Below the pieces are notes generated by a model. That model saw only the letters and a program-made list of their open reading frames with translations. It had not been told where the DNA came from and ran no database searches. The position numbers were made by a program, and so were the translations under genes. This document shows, piece after piece, positions 7,329 to 16,132 of a DNA stretch of 64,000 nt. Position 1 is the first letter of the stretch, and each line of letters starts with the position of its first letter. The stretch comes from Caulobacter sp. CCUG 60055 (lineage in GTDB: Bacteria > Pseudomonadota > Alphaproteobacteria > Caulobacterales > Caulobacteraceae): assembly GCF_022750545.1 (NCBI RefSeq), contig NZ_PUIC01000008.1, positions 186,001 to 250,000 on the forward strand, given 5' to 3'.

Positions 7329-8725
7329 CGCTGGGCGACACCGCCCGCGTCTGGCGGCGCCCGTCGCTGGTCCGGCGGCTGGTCGTCCTGGCCGCCGCCT
7401 GGATTCTCGCCGCCCTGCTCATCACCGGCGGCGTCCTGACCGCCCTTTTCCAGCAGGCGGCGCTCAGCCGGTTCGACAAGAGCCTGACCGACGTCGCCGA
7501 CGGCCTCTACGCCGGCTCGACCATCGGCGACAACGGCGAGGTGCTGGCCCCGGCCCTGACCGACGCCCGCGCCCTGCGCGCCTATTCCGGCAAGTACTGG
7601 CAGATTTCCGAACCCGGCAAGAACGGCGGCCTGGCCACGCTGGTCCCGTCGCGGTCGCTGTTCGACAGCGAGCTGAAAGGGCCGCCGGGCGGGGCCGCCG
7701 CCCTGGCCGCCAAGCCGGGCAAGCCGATCTATTACGACACCGTGGGCCCGCTCGATCAGCGTCTGCGGGCGGTGGCCATGCTCAGCCGCCTGCCGGGGCG
7801 TTCGACGCCGGTGATCTTCATCGCCGCCGAGGACCGCGGTCCGATCGACGCCGACGCCCGGCGCTTCGCCACCACGGCGGCCATCGCCCTGGTCCTGCTC
7901 GGCGGCGGCCTGATCGCCGCCGTGCTGTTCCAGGTCCGGGTGGGCCTGCAGCCGCTGTTCGCCCTGCGCCGCGAGGTGGCCGACGTGCGCAAGGGCCGGG
8001 CCGAGCGGCTGGTGCGCCGCTATCCGGTCGAGCTGGAGCCCCTGGCCTACGAACTCAACGCGCTGGTGGCGCACAACCAGGAGGTCGTCGAGCGCCAGCG
8101 CACCCACGTCGGCAACCTCGCCCATGCGCTGAAGACGCCGCTGTCGGTGATGCTGGCCGAGGCCCGGAGCCAGCCTGGCTCTCTCGCCGACGTGGTCGCC
8201 CGCCAGGCCGAGGCCATGCGCGACCACGTCGACCACCATCTGCGCCGGGCGCGGGCGGCGGCGCGAGCCCAGGGCTCGGGCGAGCGGACGCTGGTCGAGC
8301 CGGTGCTGGACGAACTGGCGCGGACGCTGGAGCGCATCTTCCGCAGCGACGGCGTCACCATCGACTGGCGGGCGCCCGAGGACCTCTGTTTCCAGGGCGA
8401 GCGGCAGGACCTGCTCGAAGTCGCCGGCAACGTCATGGAGAACGCCTGCAAGTGGAGCAACGGGCGGGTGCGGGTCTCGGCCTCGGCCATCGCGCCCGAC
8501 CGGCTGCGGCTGGTGGTCGAGGACGACGGCCCCGGCCTGCCGCCCGACCGCCGCGACGAGGTGCTCAAGCGCGGGACCCGCCTGGACGAGAACGCGCCGG
8601 GGTCGGGACTGGGCCTGTCCATCGTCGACGAACTGGCGCGGGCCTATGGCGGCTCGATCATCCTGTCGGATTCCCCGCTCGGCGGCCTGATGGTCAAGGT
8701 CGTCCTGCCGCGCGCAGAAAACTGA
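7325..8725 (+). CDS. Sensor histidine kinase (PhoQ-like)
   Basis: Membrane histidine kinase of 466 residues, GTG start overlapping the regulator stop. Two membrane segments (about 17-40 and 183-205) bracket a periplasmic sensor region of about 140 residues. The HAMP-like part is followed by the phosphorylation site NLAHALKTPLSV with H267, an H-box variant typical of PhoQ-type kinases. The ATP-binding domain shows N (NVMENACKWS), DDGPGLP and GSGLGLSIV. Together with the PepSY protein and regulator it forms a signal system that likely senses envelope conditions. The signal (cations, antimicrobial peptides or other) cannot be told from sequence. Confidence 0.9.
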   Translation: MTLGDTARVWRRPSLVRRLVVLAAAWILAALLITGGVLTALFQQAALSRFDKSLTDVADGLYAGSTIGDNGEVLAPALTDARALRAYSGKYWQISEPGKNGGLATLVPSRSLFDSELKGPPGGAAALAAKPGKPIYYDTVGPLDQRLRAVAMLSRLPGRSTPVIFIAAEDRGPIDADARRFATTAAIALVLLGGGLIAAVLFQVRVGLQPLFALRREVADVRKGRAERLVRRYPVELEPLAYELNALVAHNQEVVERQRTHVGNLAHALKTPLSVMLAEARSQPGSLADVVARQAEAMRDHVDHHLRRARAAARAQGSGERTLVEPVLDELARTLERIFRSDGVTIDWRAPEDLCFQGERQDLLEVAGNVMENACKWSNGRVRVSASAIAPDRLRLVVEDDGPGLPPDRRDEVLKRGTRLDENAPGSGLGLSIVDELARAYGGSIILSDSPLGGLMVKVVLPRAEN

Positions 8726-8801
8726 AAGCTGGATTTTCGGAAAGCCTTAACCCGTCGTTGAGCATCATCGGTGGCCCTGGTGGAGCAGGGCGTGTGGCGG
8801 G

Positions 8802-10148
8802 GTGGTGATGACGGGTCTCACCGACAAGCAGGCGGCGGGCGTCCTGACCATGCTCGACATGGCGCCGGACCGCACGGTCGGCGCGCTCGCCCAGGCTCTC
8901 GCGGCCGATCTGCGCGCCTCGGGCGCCATGGCCGAAATCCGCGACCTCGTGCGGGCCGAACTGGAGCAGCGACGCGTCCGCGCGGCGGTGTTCCACCCCA
9001 TCGCCCGGCTGTGCGCGGCCGAGCGCGGCGGCCGGAAACTCGGCTTTCCACCCTCGACCTTGGCGGCCGTCTGGCGCGGTCTGAAGGCGCATGCGCCGGA
9101 CGAGATCGCCGCCGCCGCCGCGACCTTTCGCGACCTGCGCGACCCCGACGCGCCCGAGCCCGAGGTGTTCGACCAGCTTTGCCGGCGCGCGGCGAAGGGC
9201 TTGCGCGAACCCGCCGCGGCCTATGCGGCGGCGGCCAGGCTGCTCGACGCCGACCAGGCCGGCGGCGCCGAGGCGTTCGCCATCTGCCTTGACCTCGCGC
9301 CCATCGTCAGGGGCGCCCTGCGCCGCCTGCCGGACTGGTTCGGGCGGATGAGCGACGAAGGCGCCGCCGCCGCCCGCCTGGCCTACGCAGACTCCGTGGC
9401 GGTGTCGGCGGGGGCGGGGCCCTGGCTGTTCGACATCCTGGCCCTGCATCTCGACGAGCCGTGGATGATCCTGCGCGTCCTGTCGGCGGTGATGGACCGG
9501 CCGGGCGACAGCTACGTGTCCGGCTCGGAGGTGGCGCGGTTCGGCGAGCAGTTGCTGGACGAGGTCGACACCCGCCTCGATACGATCAAGCACTTCGACG
9601 GCGCCGGCGACGAGGCCGCCCTGGCCGCCGCCCGCTCGGTCGATGTCGCCGCCCGTATCGTCGCCCAGTTCGAAAGCGACTTCGACCTCAGCCGCGACGG
9701 CCCCTGGGGGCGGCGCATCGCCCAGCAGAAGCAGACCTTGGCCGCGGTGGTGGAGGCGCGGCTTCGCGCCCTGGACAAGGCGCTGGCCGCCGCTCTGCCC
9801 GTGCAGCCCCAGCGCGGGCTCGGCCGGCAGCAGCGCAACGTGCCGCGCCTGAGCGAGGAGCTCGACCTCGGCGCGGTCGATCGCGCCGACGCCATGCTGG
9901 TCTTTCTGCAAGCCACCCGGGTCAGCGCCGGTCACGCCGGTTTCGGGGTGGCCTGGCAGAAGGCGTCCGAGGCGGCGGCCAAGCAGATCGATCAGTACAG
10001 CGAGGATCTGCTCGACCTGCTGCACGTCGGCGACGCCGAGGACCCTGGCCGGGTCCGCCGCTTCCTGGACGCGGCGGCGCGCCTGACCCGCCGGGTCAAC
10101 GGCGACCGCGCCGCCGAGGTGATGCGCCGCCGGGCCGCCGCCGCCTGA
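8802..10148 (+). CDS. Conserved protein of unknown function (448 aa)
   Basis: Not recognised. The product is 448 residues, soluble, Ala- and Arg-rich and almost wholly helical by composition, with no signal peptide, membrane span or obvious catalytic motif. Many amphipathic stretches (for example VFDQLCRRAAKGL and SEDLLDLLHVGD) suggest a helical-repeat or scaffold protein. It begins with GTG 8802 or, equally likely, ATG 8808 after a GGGGTGG run. It lies between a two-component operon and the cytochrome c maturation genes, 51 bases ahead of ccmI, all on the same strand. Codon use matches its neighbours, so it appears native. Confidence 0.6.
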   Translation: MVMTGLTDKQAAGVLTMLDMAPDRTVGALAQALAADLRASGAMAEIRDLVRAELEQRRVRAAVFHPIARLCAAERGGRKLGFPPSTLAAVWRGLKAHAPDEIAAAAATFRDLRDPDAPEPEVFDQLCRRAAKGLREPAAAYAAAARLLDADQAGGAEAFAICLDLAPIVRGALRRLPDWFGRMSDEGAAAARLAYADSVAVSAGAGPWLFDILALHLDEPWMILRVLSAVMDRPGDSYVSGSEVARFGEQLLDEVDTRLDTIKHFDGAGDEAALAAARSVDVAARIVAQFESDFDLSRDGPWGRRIAQQKQTLAAVVEARLRALDKALAAALPVQPQRGLGRQQRNVPRLSEELDLGAVDRADAMLVFLQATRVSAGHAGFGVAWQKASEAAAKQIDQYSEDLLDLLHVGDAEDPGRVRRFLDAAARLTRRVNGDRAAEVMRRRAAAA

Positions 10149-10199
10149 TCGCGGCGATAGACCCTCGCATGCTGGCGGATGATGGGCTAACAGCGCGGC

Positions 10200-11306
10200 A
10201 TGATCGCCCTTTGGCTCGTCGCCGCCCTTTTGTCCGCCGCCGCCGCCGCGCTGATCCTGCATCGCGCCGCGCGGGCGGGCGCCGGCGGGGGCGTCGATCC
10301 GACCGCCGCCGTCTATGAAAGGCAGCTGAGCGAGATCGACGAACTGGCCGAGCGCGGCCTGCTGGCCGAGACCGAGCGCCGGTCGGCCCGCGCCGAGGCC
10401 GCGCGACGGCTGCTGTCGGCCGCCGACCGGGAGGCGCGGCCCGAGCCGGCGGCTGGGCGGCCGGCCGGCCGCCGGGCGGTGGTGCTGATCGCCGCCGGCG
10501 CGCCGCTGCTGGCGGTCTCCATCTACTTGGCGATCGGCTCGCCGCAGTATGCGGATCAGCCGTTCTCGAAGCGGCTGGCCGAATGGCGCGCCGCCGATCC
10601 CGCCACCCTCGATCCTGAGCGGATGGTCGCCCTGTTGCAGGCGGCGACCGCCGAGCGGCCCGGCGATCCCCAGGCGCTCTACTATCTCGCCCGCGCCCAG
10701 GCCGCGTCGGGAGACATGGTCTCGGCCGTGCGCAGCCTGCAGAAGGCGGTGGCGCTGGCCCCGTCCCGCGCCGACCTGTGGACGGCGGCGGGCGAGGCCC
10801 TGGTCGCCGAGGCCGGCGGCGAGATCGGCCCTGACGCCAAGGCGGCCTTCCGTCGCGCCGTGGCGCTCGATCCGGCCGCGCCGTCGGCCCGCTACCATCT
10901 GGCCAGGGCCAACCTCGCGGCCGGCGATGTCGCGGCCGGGTTGGCCGAATGGCGTCGTCTGGCGGCCGAGCTGCCGGCCGGAGATCCGCGCCGCGCCGGG
11001 CTGGAGGACGAGATCGCCGCCGTCGTTCGCGACGGAGGGCTGAAGCCCGCCGCCGCGTCGGCCGCCGCCGTTCCGGAAGAAGCCGGCGCGCAACAGGCCT
11101 TCATCCGTTCGATGGTCGACGGACTGGCCGCGCGCCTCAAGGCCCAGCCCGACGACCCGCAGGGCTGGGCGCGGCTGGTGCGCTCGTACGGCGTCCTCGG
11201 CGACAAGGCCCGGCGCGACGCGGCCCTGGCCGAGGCGCGCCGCCTGTTCGCCGGCCGTCCCGAGGCCCTCAAGGTCGTCGAGTCCGAGGCCGGAGGCGGA
11301 AAATGA
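10200..11306 (+). CDS. ccmI: Cytochrome c maturation protein CcmI (CycH)
   Basis: Apocytochrome c chaperone of the heme-ligation complex, 368 residues. Two membrane segments (about 2-20 and 93-112) enclose a cytoplasmic loop with the family's Y-x-x-QL-x-E-I-D pattern (YERQLSEIDEL). The C-terminal periplasmic half is TPR-like (PQALYYLARAQAASGD and SARYHLARANLAAGD), which binds apocytochrome C-termini. It is the first gene of ccmI-ccmE-ccmF-ccmH, the cycHJKL order of rhizobia. The ATG at 10200 opens directly with the first membrane helix. Confidence 0.9.
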   Translation: MIALWLVAALLSAAAAALILHRAARAGAGGGVDPTAAVYERQLSEIDELAERGLLAETERRSARAEAARRLLSAADREARPEPAAGRPAGRRAVVLIAAGAPLLAVSIYLAIGSPQYADQPFSKRLAEWRAADPATLDPERMVALLQAATAERPGDPQALYYLARAQAASGDMVSAVRSLQKAVALAPSRADLWTAAGEALVAEAGGEIGPDAKAAFRRAVALDPAAPSARYHLARANLAAGDVAAGLAEWRRLAAELPAGDPRRAGLEDEIAAVVRDGGLKPAAASAAAVPEEAGAQQAFIRSMVDGLAARLKAQPDDPQGWARLVRSYGVLGDKARRDAALAEARRLFAGRPEALKVVESEAGGGK

Positions 11307-11352
11307 TGCGTCGCCCGGGGGATGCGGCTATGTCTCGCCGCCGAGAGCGCTG

Positions 11353-11850
11353 ATGTCCCTGTTGCCCAAATCCCGCAAGGCCCGCCGCCGCCTGTTCGTC
11401 GTCTCCGCCGCCGCCGTGGTTCTCGGCGGCGCGGCGGTCATGGCCTTCTTCGCCCTGGGCGACACCGTCTCCTTCTTCTATTCGCCGGCCCAGGCCCAGG
11501 CGGCCAAGGTTCCCGCCGGCCGCACCATCCAACTCGGCGGCCTCGTGCGTCCGGGCAGCGTCGCCAAGCATCCGGACGGCACGGTCGAGTTCGCCGTGGC
11601 CGACCACGCCGCCGCCGACACTGTGGTCTATCGCGGCGACCTGCCCGACCTGTTCCGCGAAGGGCAGGGGGTGGTCACCAAGGGCGCGTTCCGCCAGGAC
11701 GGGGTCTTCGTCGCCACCGAGGTGCTGGCCAAGCACGACGAGCGGTACATGCCGCGCGAGGTGACCAAGGCGCTGAAGGCCTCGGGCGAGTGGCGCGGCG
11801 AGGGGGCGGGGATCGCCGAGGCGGCCCCGGCCCAGGCGGGCGGCCGATGA
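11353..11850 (+). CDS. ccmE: Heme chaperone CcmE (CycJ)
   Basis: Periplasmic heme carrier of 165 residues, anchored by one N-terminal helix (about 13-34). It has the OB-fold body (GLVRPGSV, VVYRGDLPDLFREGQGVV) and the heme-binding motif AKHDERYMP, where H128 should bind heme covalently and Y132 is the axial ligand. It carries heme from CcmC to CcmF/H. The length is typical, with the usual disordered Ala-rich tail. The 46-base gap after ccmI and the ATGA overlap with ccmF support one operon. Confidence 0.95.
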   Translation: MSLLPKSRKARRRLFVVSAAAVVLGGAAVMAFFALGDTVSFFYSPAQAQAAKVPAGRTIQLGGLVRPGSVAKHPDGTVEFAVADHAAADTVVYRGDLPDLFREGQGVVTKGAFRQDGVFVATEVLAKHDERYMPREVTKALKASGEWRGEGAGIAEAAPAQAGGR

Positions 11851-13841
11851 TCGCCGAGCTGGGGGCCTTCGCCCTTGTGCTGGCGCTGGCGCTGTCGCTG
11901 GCCCAGACCGGCCTTTCCGCCGCCGGGCGGATCACGCGCTCGCCCGTGCTGTCGGGCGCCGGCGAGGGCGCGGCGGGCGGAGCCTTCGTCGCCGTGGCCC
12001 TGGCCTTCGCGGCGCTGATGTACGCGTTCGTGACCTCGGATTTCTCAGTCTCGAACGTGGCGGCCAATTCGCACACCGCCAAGCCGCTGCTGTACAAGGT
12101 CGCCGGGGTATGGGGCAGCCACGAGGGCTCGATGCTGCTGTGGTGCCTGGCCCTGACCGGGTTCGGCGCGGCGGTGGCGCTGACCGGGCGGGGCCTGCCG
12201 GCCACGCTGAAGGCGGCCGTGGTGGCGGTGCAGGGCGGGCTGGGCGTGCTGTTCCTGGCCTATGCGACGCTGGCCTCCAATCCTTTCCTGCGGCTGGCGA
12301 CGCCGCCGGTCGAGGGGCGCTCGCTCAATCCGTTGCTGCAGGACCCGGCGCTGGCCTTCCATCCGCCGTTTCTCTACTCGGGCTATGTCGGCTTTTCGGT
12401 GGTGTTCTCCTTCGCCGTCGCCGCCCTGATCGAGGGCCGCGTCGACGCGGCCTGGGCGCGCTGGGTGCGGCCCTGGACCCTGGCGGCCTGGAGCTTCCTC
12501 ACCGTCGGCATCACCCTGGGTTCGTTCTGGGCCTATTACGAGCTGGGCTGGGGCGGCTGGTGGTTCTGGGACCCGGTCGAGAACGCCAGCTTCATGCCCT
12601 GGCTGGTGGGCGCGGCGCTGCTGCATTCGGCCGTGGTGACGGAAAAGCGCGGGGCGCTGGCGGGGTGGACGGTGTTCCTGGCCCTGGCCGCCTTCACGTT
12701 CTCGATGCTGGGAGCCTTCCTGGTCCGCTCCGGCGTGCTGACCTCGGTCCACGCCTTCGCCGTCGACCCGACCCGGGGCGTGCTGCTGCTGTCGATCCTC
12801 GCCGCCGCCGCCGGAGGCGGGTTCGCGCTGTTCGCCTGGCGCGCCCCCCGGCTCGCCCCCGGCGGGCTGTTCGCGCCGGTGAGCCGCGAGGGCGCGCTGG
12901 TGCTCAACAACCTGTTTCTGTCGGCGGCGACGGCCACCGTCCTGCTCGGCACGCTCTATCCGCTGCTGCGCGAGGCGATCAGCGGCCAGCCGCTGTCGGT
13001 GGGACCGCCCTATTTCAACCTGACCTTCGCGCCGATCATGGCCGCCTGCCTGCTGATCCTGCCGGCGGGGCCGCTGCTGGCCTGGAAGCGAGGCGACCTG
13101 CTGGGCGCGGTCCAAAGGCTGTGGGGCGCGGCCCTGGCCGCCCTGGCGGCGGCGGTCGTCGGCTTCGTCGCGGCCGAGCCGGGCAAGGGCCTGGCGGCGG
13201 GCGGGCTGGCGATGGGGACCTGGCTGGTGGTCGGGGCCGTGGTCGAGCTGGCCGAACGGGTCCGTCTCGGCCGCGCGCCGCTGGGCGAGGTCGGCCGGCG
13301 GCTGGGCGGCCTGCCGCGCGGCGCCTGGGGCATGACCCTGGCTCACGCCGGCCTGGGCGTGTTCGTGCTCGGGGCCTGTTTCGAGATCGCCGCCCGCGAC
13401 GAGGGCGCGCGCGCCCTGTCCATCGGCCAGTCGCTGCAGGTCGGAGGCTACAGCCTGCGGCTGGACGACGTGCGCGACGTCGACGGGCCCAACTACCTGG
13501 CCGAGCGGGCCGTCCTGACGGCGACGCGCGACGGAGCCCAGGCCTGCGTGGCCACGCCCGAGCGACGATTCTACACGGCCAGCCGCCAGACCACCTCCGA
13601 GGTGCATATCTGCGCGCGCGGCCTCGACGACCTCTATGTGGTGATGGGCGAGCGTCGGGCCGGCGAGGGCGGCGCGCCGGCCTGGCTGGTGCGGGTCTAC
13701 TGGAACCCGCTGGCGCGGCTGATCTTCCTTGGGCCGTTGCTGATGGCGCTGGGCGGGGCGATCTCGCTGTCCGACCGGCGTCTGCGTTTCGCCCTTCCTC
13801 GCCGGGCTTCCGCCGCGACCGCCGCCGAGGCCGCCACGTGA
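11847..13841 (+). CDS. ccmF: Heme lyase subunit CcmF (CycK)
   Basis: Polytopic inner-membrane protein of 664 residues with about 13-15 hydrophobic segments. The Trp-rich heme-handling motif WGGWWFWDPVENASFMPW is present, as are WGSHEGSMLLW and a HAFAVDPTRG stretch with conserved His. CcmF, with CcmH and CcmI, attaches heme to CxxCH motifs of apocytochromes. The ATG at 11847 overlaps the ccmE stop, and the end overlaps the GTG of ccmH. Full length, no defects seen. Confidence 0.95.
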   Translation: MIAELGAFALVLALALSLAQTGLSAAGRITRSPVLSGAGEGAAGGAFVAVALAFAALMYAFVTSDFSVSNVAANSHTAKPLLYKVAGVWGSHEGSMLLWCLALTGFGAAVALTGRGLPATLKAAVVAVQGGLGVLFLAYATLASNPFLRLATPPVEGRSLNPLLQDPALAFHPPFLYSGYVGFSVVFSFAVAALIEGRVDAAWARWVRPWTLAAWSFLTVGITLGSFWAYYELGWGGWWFWDPVENASFMPWLVGAALLHSAVVTEKRGALAGWTVFLALAAFTFSMLGAFLVRSGVLTSVHAFAVDPTRGVLLLSILAAAAGGGFALFAWRAPRLAPGGLFAPVSREGALVLNNLFLSAATATVLLGTLYPLLREAISGQPLSVGPPYFNLTFAPIMAACLLILPAGPLLAWKRGDLLGAVQRLWGAALAALAAAVVGFVAAEPGKGLAAGGLAMGTWLVVGAVVELAERVRLGRAPLGEVGRRLGGLPRGAWGMTLAHAGLGVFVLGACFEIAARDEGARALSIGQSLQVGGYSLRLDDVRDVDGPNYLAERAVLTATRDGAQACVATPERRFYTASRQTTSEVHICARGLDDLYVVMGERRAGEGGAPAWLVRVYWNPLARLIFLGPLLMALGGAISLSDRRLRFALPRRASAATAAEAAT

Positions 13842-14338
13842 CGCGCGGCCGCGCCTGGGCGGGCGGCGCGGCGCGGCGGGCGGCCGTCGTCGCGGCGGCG
13901 TTGTTCTGCCTGGCCGCCGCCGCCGATCCCGGCGAGCGCCTGCCCGACCCCGTGCAGGAGGCGCGGGCCCGGTCGCTGTTCCGCGAGGTGCGCTGCGTCG
14001 TCTGCCAGAACGAGTCGATCGACGATTCCGAAGCCGATCTCGCCCACGACCTGCGCCAGACGGTGCGTGGCCAGATCGCCGCCGGCCGCACCGACGCCGA
14101 CGTCCGCGCCTTCCTGGTCCGTCGCTACGGCGAGTTCATCCTGCTCAAGCCGGCGTTCTCATGGGGCAACCTGGCGCTGTGGGGCGCGCCGTTCCTGATC
14201 GTCGGCGTGGGCGCGGTCCTGTTCCTGCGCCGCCGCGGCGCGGGCGAGGGCGGCGAGGCGGCGGCCGGTCTGAGCGCGGAGGAGGAGGCGCGTTTGGCGG
14301 CCCTGATCGGGCGCGGCGAGCCCGACAAGGGCGATTGA
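13838..14338 (+). CDS. ccmH: Cytochrome c maturation protein CcmH (CycL)
   Basis: Thiol-disulfide component of the heme ligation complex, 166 residues from GTG 13838, which overlaps the ccmF stop by four bases. A signal-like N-terminus is followed by the redox motif VRCVVCQNESI (consensus LRCxxCQ), then a membrane helix (LALWGAPFLIVGVGAVLFL) and an acidic tail. It reduces apocytochrome cysteines before heme attachment. No ccmG/cycY thioredoxin gene lies between ccmF and ccmH, as in other alphaproteobacteria, where it sits with ccmABCD elsewhere. The gene ends the cycHJKL block; degP follows after 148 bases. Confidence 0.93.
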   Translation: MTRGRAWAGGAARRAAVVAAALFCLAAAADPGERLPDPVQEARARSLFREVRCVVCQNESIDDSEADLAHDLRQTVRGQIAAGRTDADVRAFLVRRYGEFILLKPAFSWGNLALWGAPFLIVGVGAVLFLRRRGAGEGGEAAAGLSAEEEARLAALIGRGEPDKGD

Positions 14339-14422
14339 CACCGCCCGGCCATACTTCCGCCCCATGAAACACCTCCGACATGACTGAAAGATAACTTGAG
14401 AGGATTGGCGTGTTCGGGCAAC

Positions 14423-14439
14423 GCACCTTAACTTGGTGC
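14423..14439 (+). promoter_or_regulatory. Short inverted repeat in the degP leader
   Basis: GCACC-TTAACTT-GGTGC, five-base arms around seven bases, about 48 bases before the degP ATG. It may be an operator or a small hairpin in the leader. Arms this short can occur by chance, so support is weak. Confidence 0.2.
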
Positions 14440-14486
14440 TGAAAGGCTCGGGCGCGCTGCATGGCCTGAGGACGAGGATCATTAGT

Positions 14487-16040
14487 ATGGCCGCTAAGAA
14501 GACGGGTTTCATTGTTGGCGCGGTCGCCGGTGCAGGCGTCGCGGCCGCGGCGTTGGCGGGAGCAGGCCTGCGGCTGCCGCCCGCGGTCGGGCAGACCGCC
14601 CAGCATCAGCCGCTGGCCGTGACCAAGACCTCGATGTCGCCGATCTTCGCGCCGCCGCCCGGCGCGCCGCTGTCGTTCGCCGACATCTTCGACCGGGTGT
14701 CCCCGGCGGTGGTGTCGATCAACGTCAAGTCCAAGGTCGACGCCCGCGCCATGACCAAGCGCATCCCCGGGTTCCCGTTCGACATCCTGCCGCAGACGCC
14801 GCAGGGTCAGGACGGCCCCCCCGCCCAGCGCGAGGCGCTGTCGGCCGGCTCGGGCTTCTTCGTCTCGCGTGACGGCTACGTGGTGACCAACAACCACGTC
14901 GTCGAGAACGCCGAGGACATCACCGTCATCATGAAGGACGAGCGCGAACTGAAGGCCAAGGTCGTGGGCCGCGACGAAGGCACCGACCTGGCGGTGCTCA
15001 AGGTCCAGACCGGCGGCGACTTTCCGTTCGTCGACTTCGAGAACTCGGGCAAGCCGCGCGTCGGCGACTGGGTGATGACCGTCGGCAATCCGTTCGGCCT
15101 GGGCGGCACGGCCACGGCCGGCATCGTCTCGGCCTACGGCCGCGACATCGGCGAGCAGTTCGTCGACTACATCCAGATCGACGCCCCCATCAACCGGGGC
15201 AATTCCGGCGGCCCGACCTTCGACGTCTATGGCCGGGTGATCGGGGTCAACACCGCGATCTTCTCGCCCTCGGGCGGATCGGTGGGCATCGGCTTCGCCA
15301 TTCCGTCCGAAATCGCCGACCGCGTGGTCAAGCAGCTGATCAGCGGCGGCAAGGTCACGCGCGGCTATATGGGCGCGGTGATCCAGACCCTGACCCCCGA
15401 GACCGCCGACTCCATCGGCCTCAGCGGCCGCAAGGGCGCGCTGGTGGCCGAGCTGACGCCCGGCGGCCCGGCCGACAAGGCCGGCGTGCATCAAGGGGAC
15501 GTCGTGGTCGGCATCAACGGCAAGCCGGTGGCCAACAACACCGACCTGACCCGTCAGGTGGCGGCGACCAAGACCGGCGACGTCATGCGCCTGGACGTGG
15601 TCCGCGACGGCAAGACCAAGACCATCGAGGTGCGCGCGGGGGTCCGTCCGTCCGAGAAGACGCTGGCGGCCAACGACAACAGCGGCGACGACGACGCGCC
15701 GGCCGCGCCCGACAACGCGCCCGCCGCCCGCCCGAACGTGCTGGGCATGACCCTGGCGCCGCTCGATGAGGCCGCGCGCCGGCGCTACACGATCGGCAAG
15801 GACGTGCGCGGCGTGGTGATCGACGCCGTGCAGGCTTCGTCCGACGCCGGCCAGAAGGGGCTTCGCCGCGGCGACGTCATCTCGGGGGTCAAGCTGGCCG
15901 ACGCCACCGTCGTGGCGGCCTCGCCGGCCCAGGTGGCCGGCGCGGTCGACGCGGCCCGCAAGGCCGGCCGCACCAGCGTCCTGCTGCAGATCGTCCGCGA
16001 CGGCCGGCCGCTGTTCCTGCCGGTGAAGATCGAAAAATAG
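14487..16040 (+). CDS. degP: DegP/HtrA-type periplasmic serine protease
   Basis: Envelope quality-control protease and chaperone, 517 residues from ATG 14487; the longer start at 14433 would hide the N-terminal signal or anchor helix (about 7-28). The trypsin-like triad is H137 (NNHVVE), D167 (TDLAVL) and S240 (GNSGGP). Two PDZ domains follow: about 290-380 (GALVAELTPGGPADKAGVHQGDVVVGING) and a second after a linker rich in Asp/Ala/Pro (about 385-415). It degrades misfolded periplasmic proteins. In rhizobia degP also follows cycHJKL and precedes a response regulator, kinase and glnE, exactly as here. A structured intergenic region separates it from the regulator. Confidence 0.93.
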   Translation: MAAKKTGFIVGAVAGAGVAAAALAGAGLRLPPAVGQTAQHQPLAVTKTSMSPIFAPPPGAPLSFADIFDRVSPAVVSINVKSKVDARAMTKRIPGFPFDILPQTPQGQDGPPAQREALSAGSGFFVSRDGYVVTNNHVVENAEDITVIMKDERELKAKVVGRDEGTDLAVLKVQTGGDFPFVDFENSGKPRVGDWVMTVGNPFGLGGTATAGIVSAYGRDIGEQFVDYIQIDAPINRGNSGGPTFDVYGRVIGVNTAIFSPSGGSVGIGFAIPSEIADRVVKQLISGGKVTRGYMGAVIQTLTPETADSIGLSGRKGALVAELTPGGPADKAGVHQGDVVVGINGKPVANNTDLTRQVAATKTGDVMRLDVVRDGKTKTIEVRAGVRPSEKTLAANDNSGDDDAPAAPDNAPAARPNVLGMTLAPLDEAARRRYTIGKDVRGVVIDAVQASSDAGQKGLRRGDVISGVKLADATVVAASPAQVAGAVDAARKAGRTSVLLQIVRDGRPLFLPVKIEK

Positions 16041-16050
16041 GTCGTTCAGG

Positions 16051-16108
16051 CGGGCCGTCCCAGGGGCTGGGGCGGTCCGTCCGGCTCTAAGGAGCCGTCC
16101 CGAGGGAC
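16051..16108 (+). other. Three consecutive RNA hairpins between degP and the regulator
   Basis: Three tandem inverted repeats fill most of the 92-base gap. The first has 13-base arms at 16051-16063 and 16067-16079 (two G-U pairs, GGG loop). The second is CGGCTC-TAAG-GAGCCG at 16082-16097, and the third GTCCC-GA-GGGAC at 16097-16108. No T-run follows, so this is not a classical terminator. It could limit read-through, stabilise degP mRNA or control translation of the regulator, whose GTG starts 24 bases later. Confidence 0.5.
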
Positions 16109-16132
16109 CAAGACTATTGGGGGAGTGAGCGC

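Noticed and set aside
14428-14432. TTAAC near degP as a CtrA half-site
   Set aside because: No second TTAA at the seven-base spacing the CtrA box requires.
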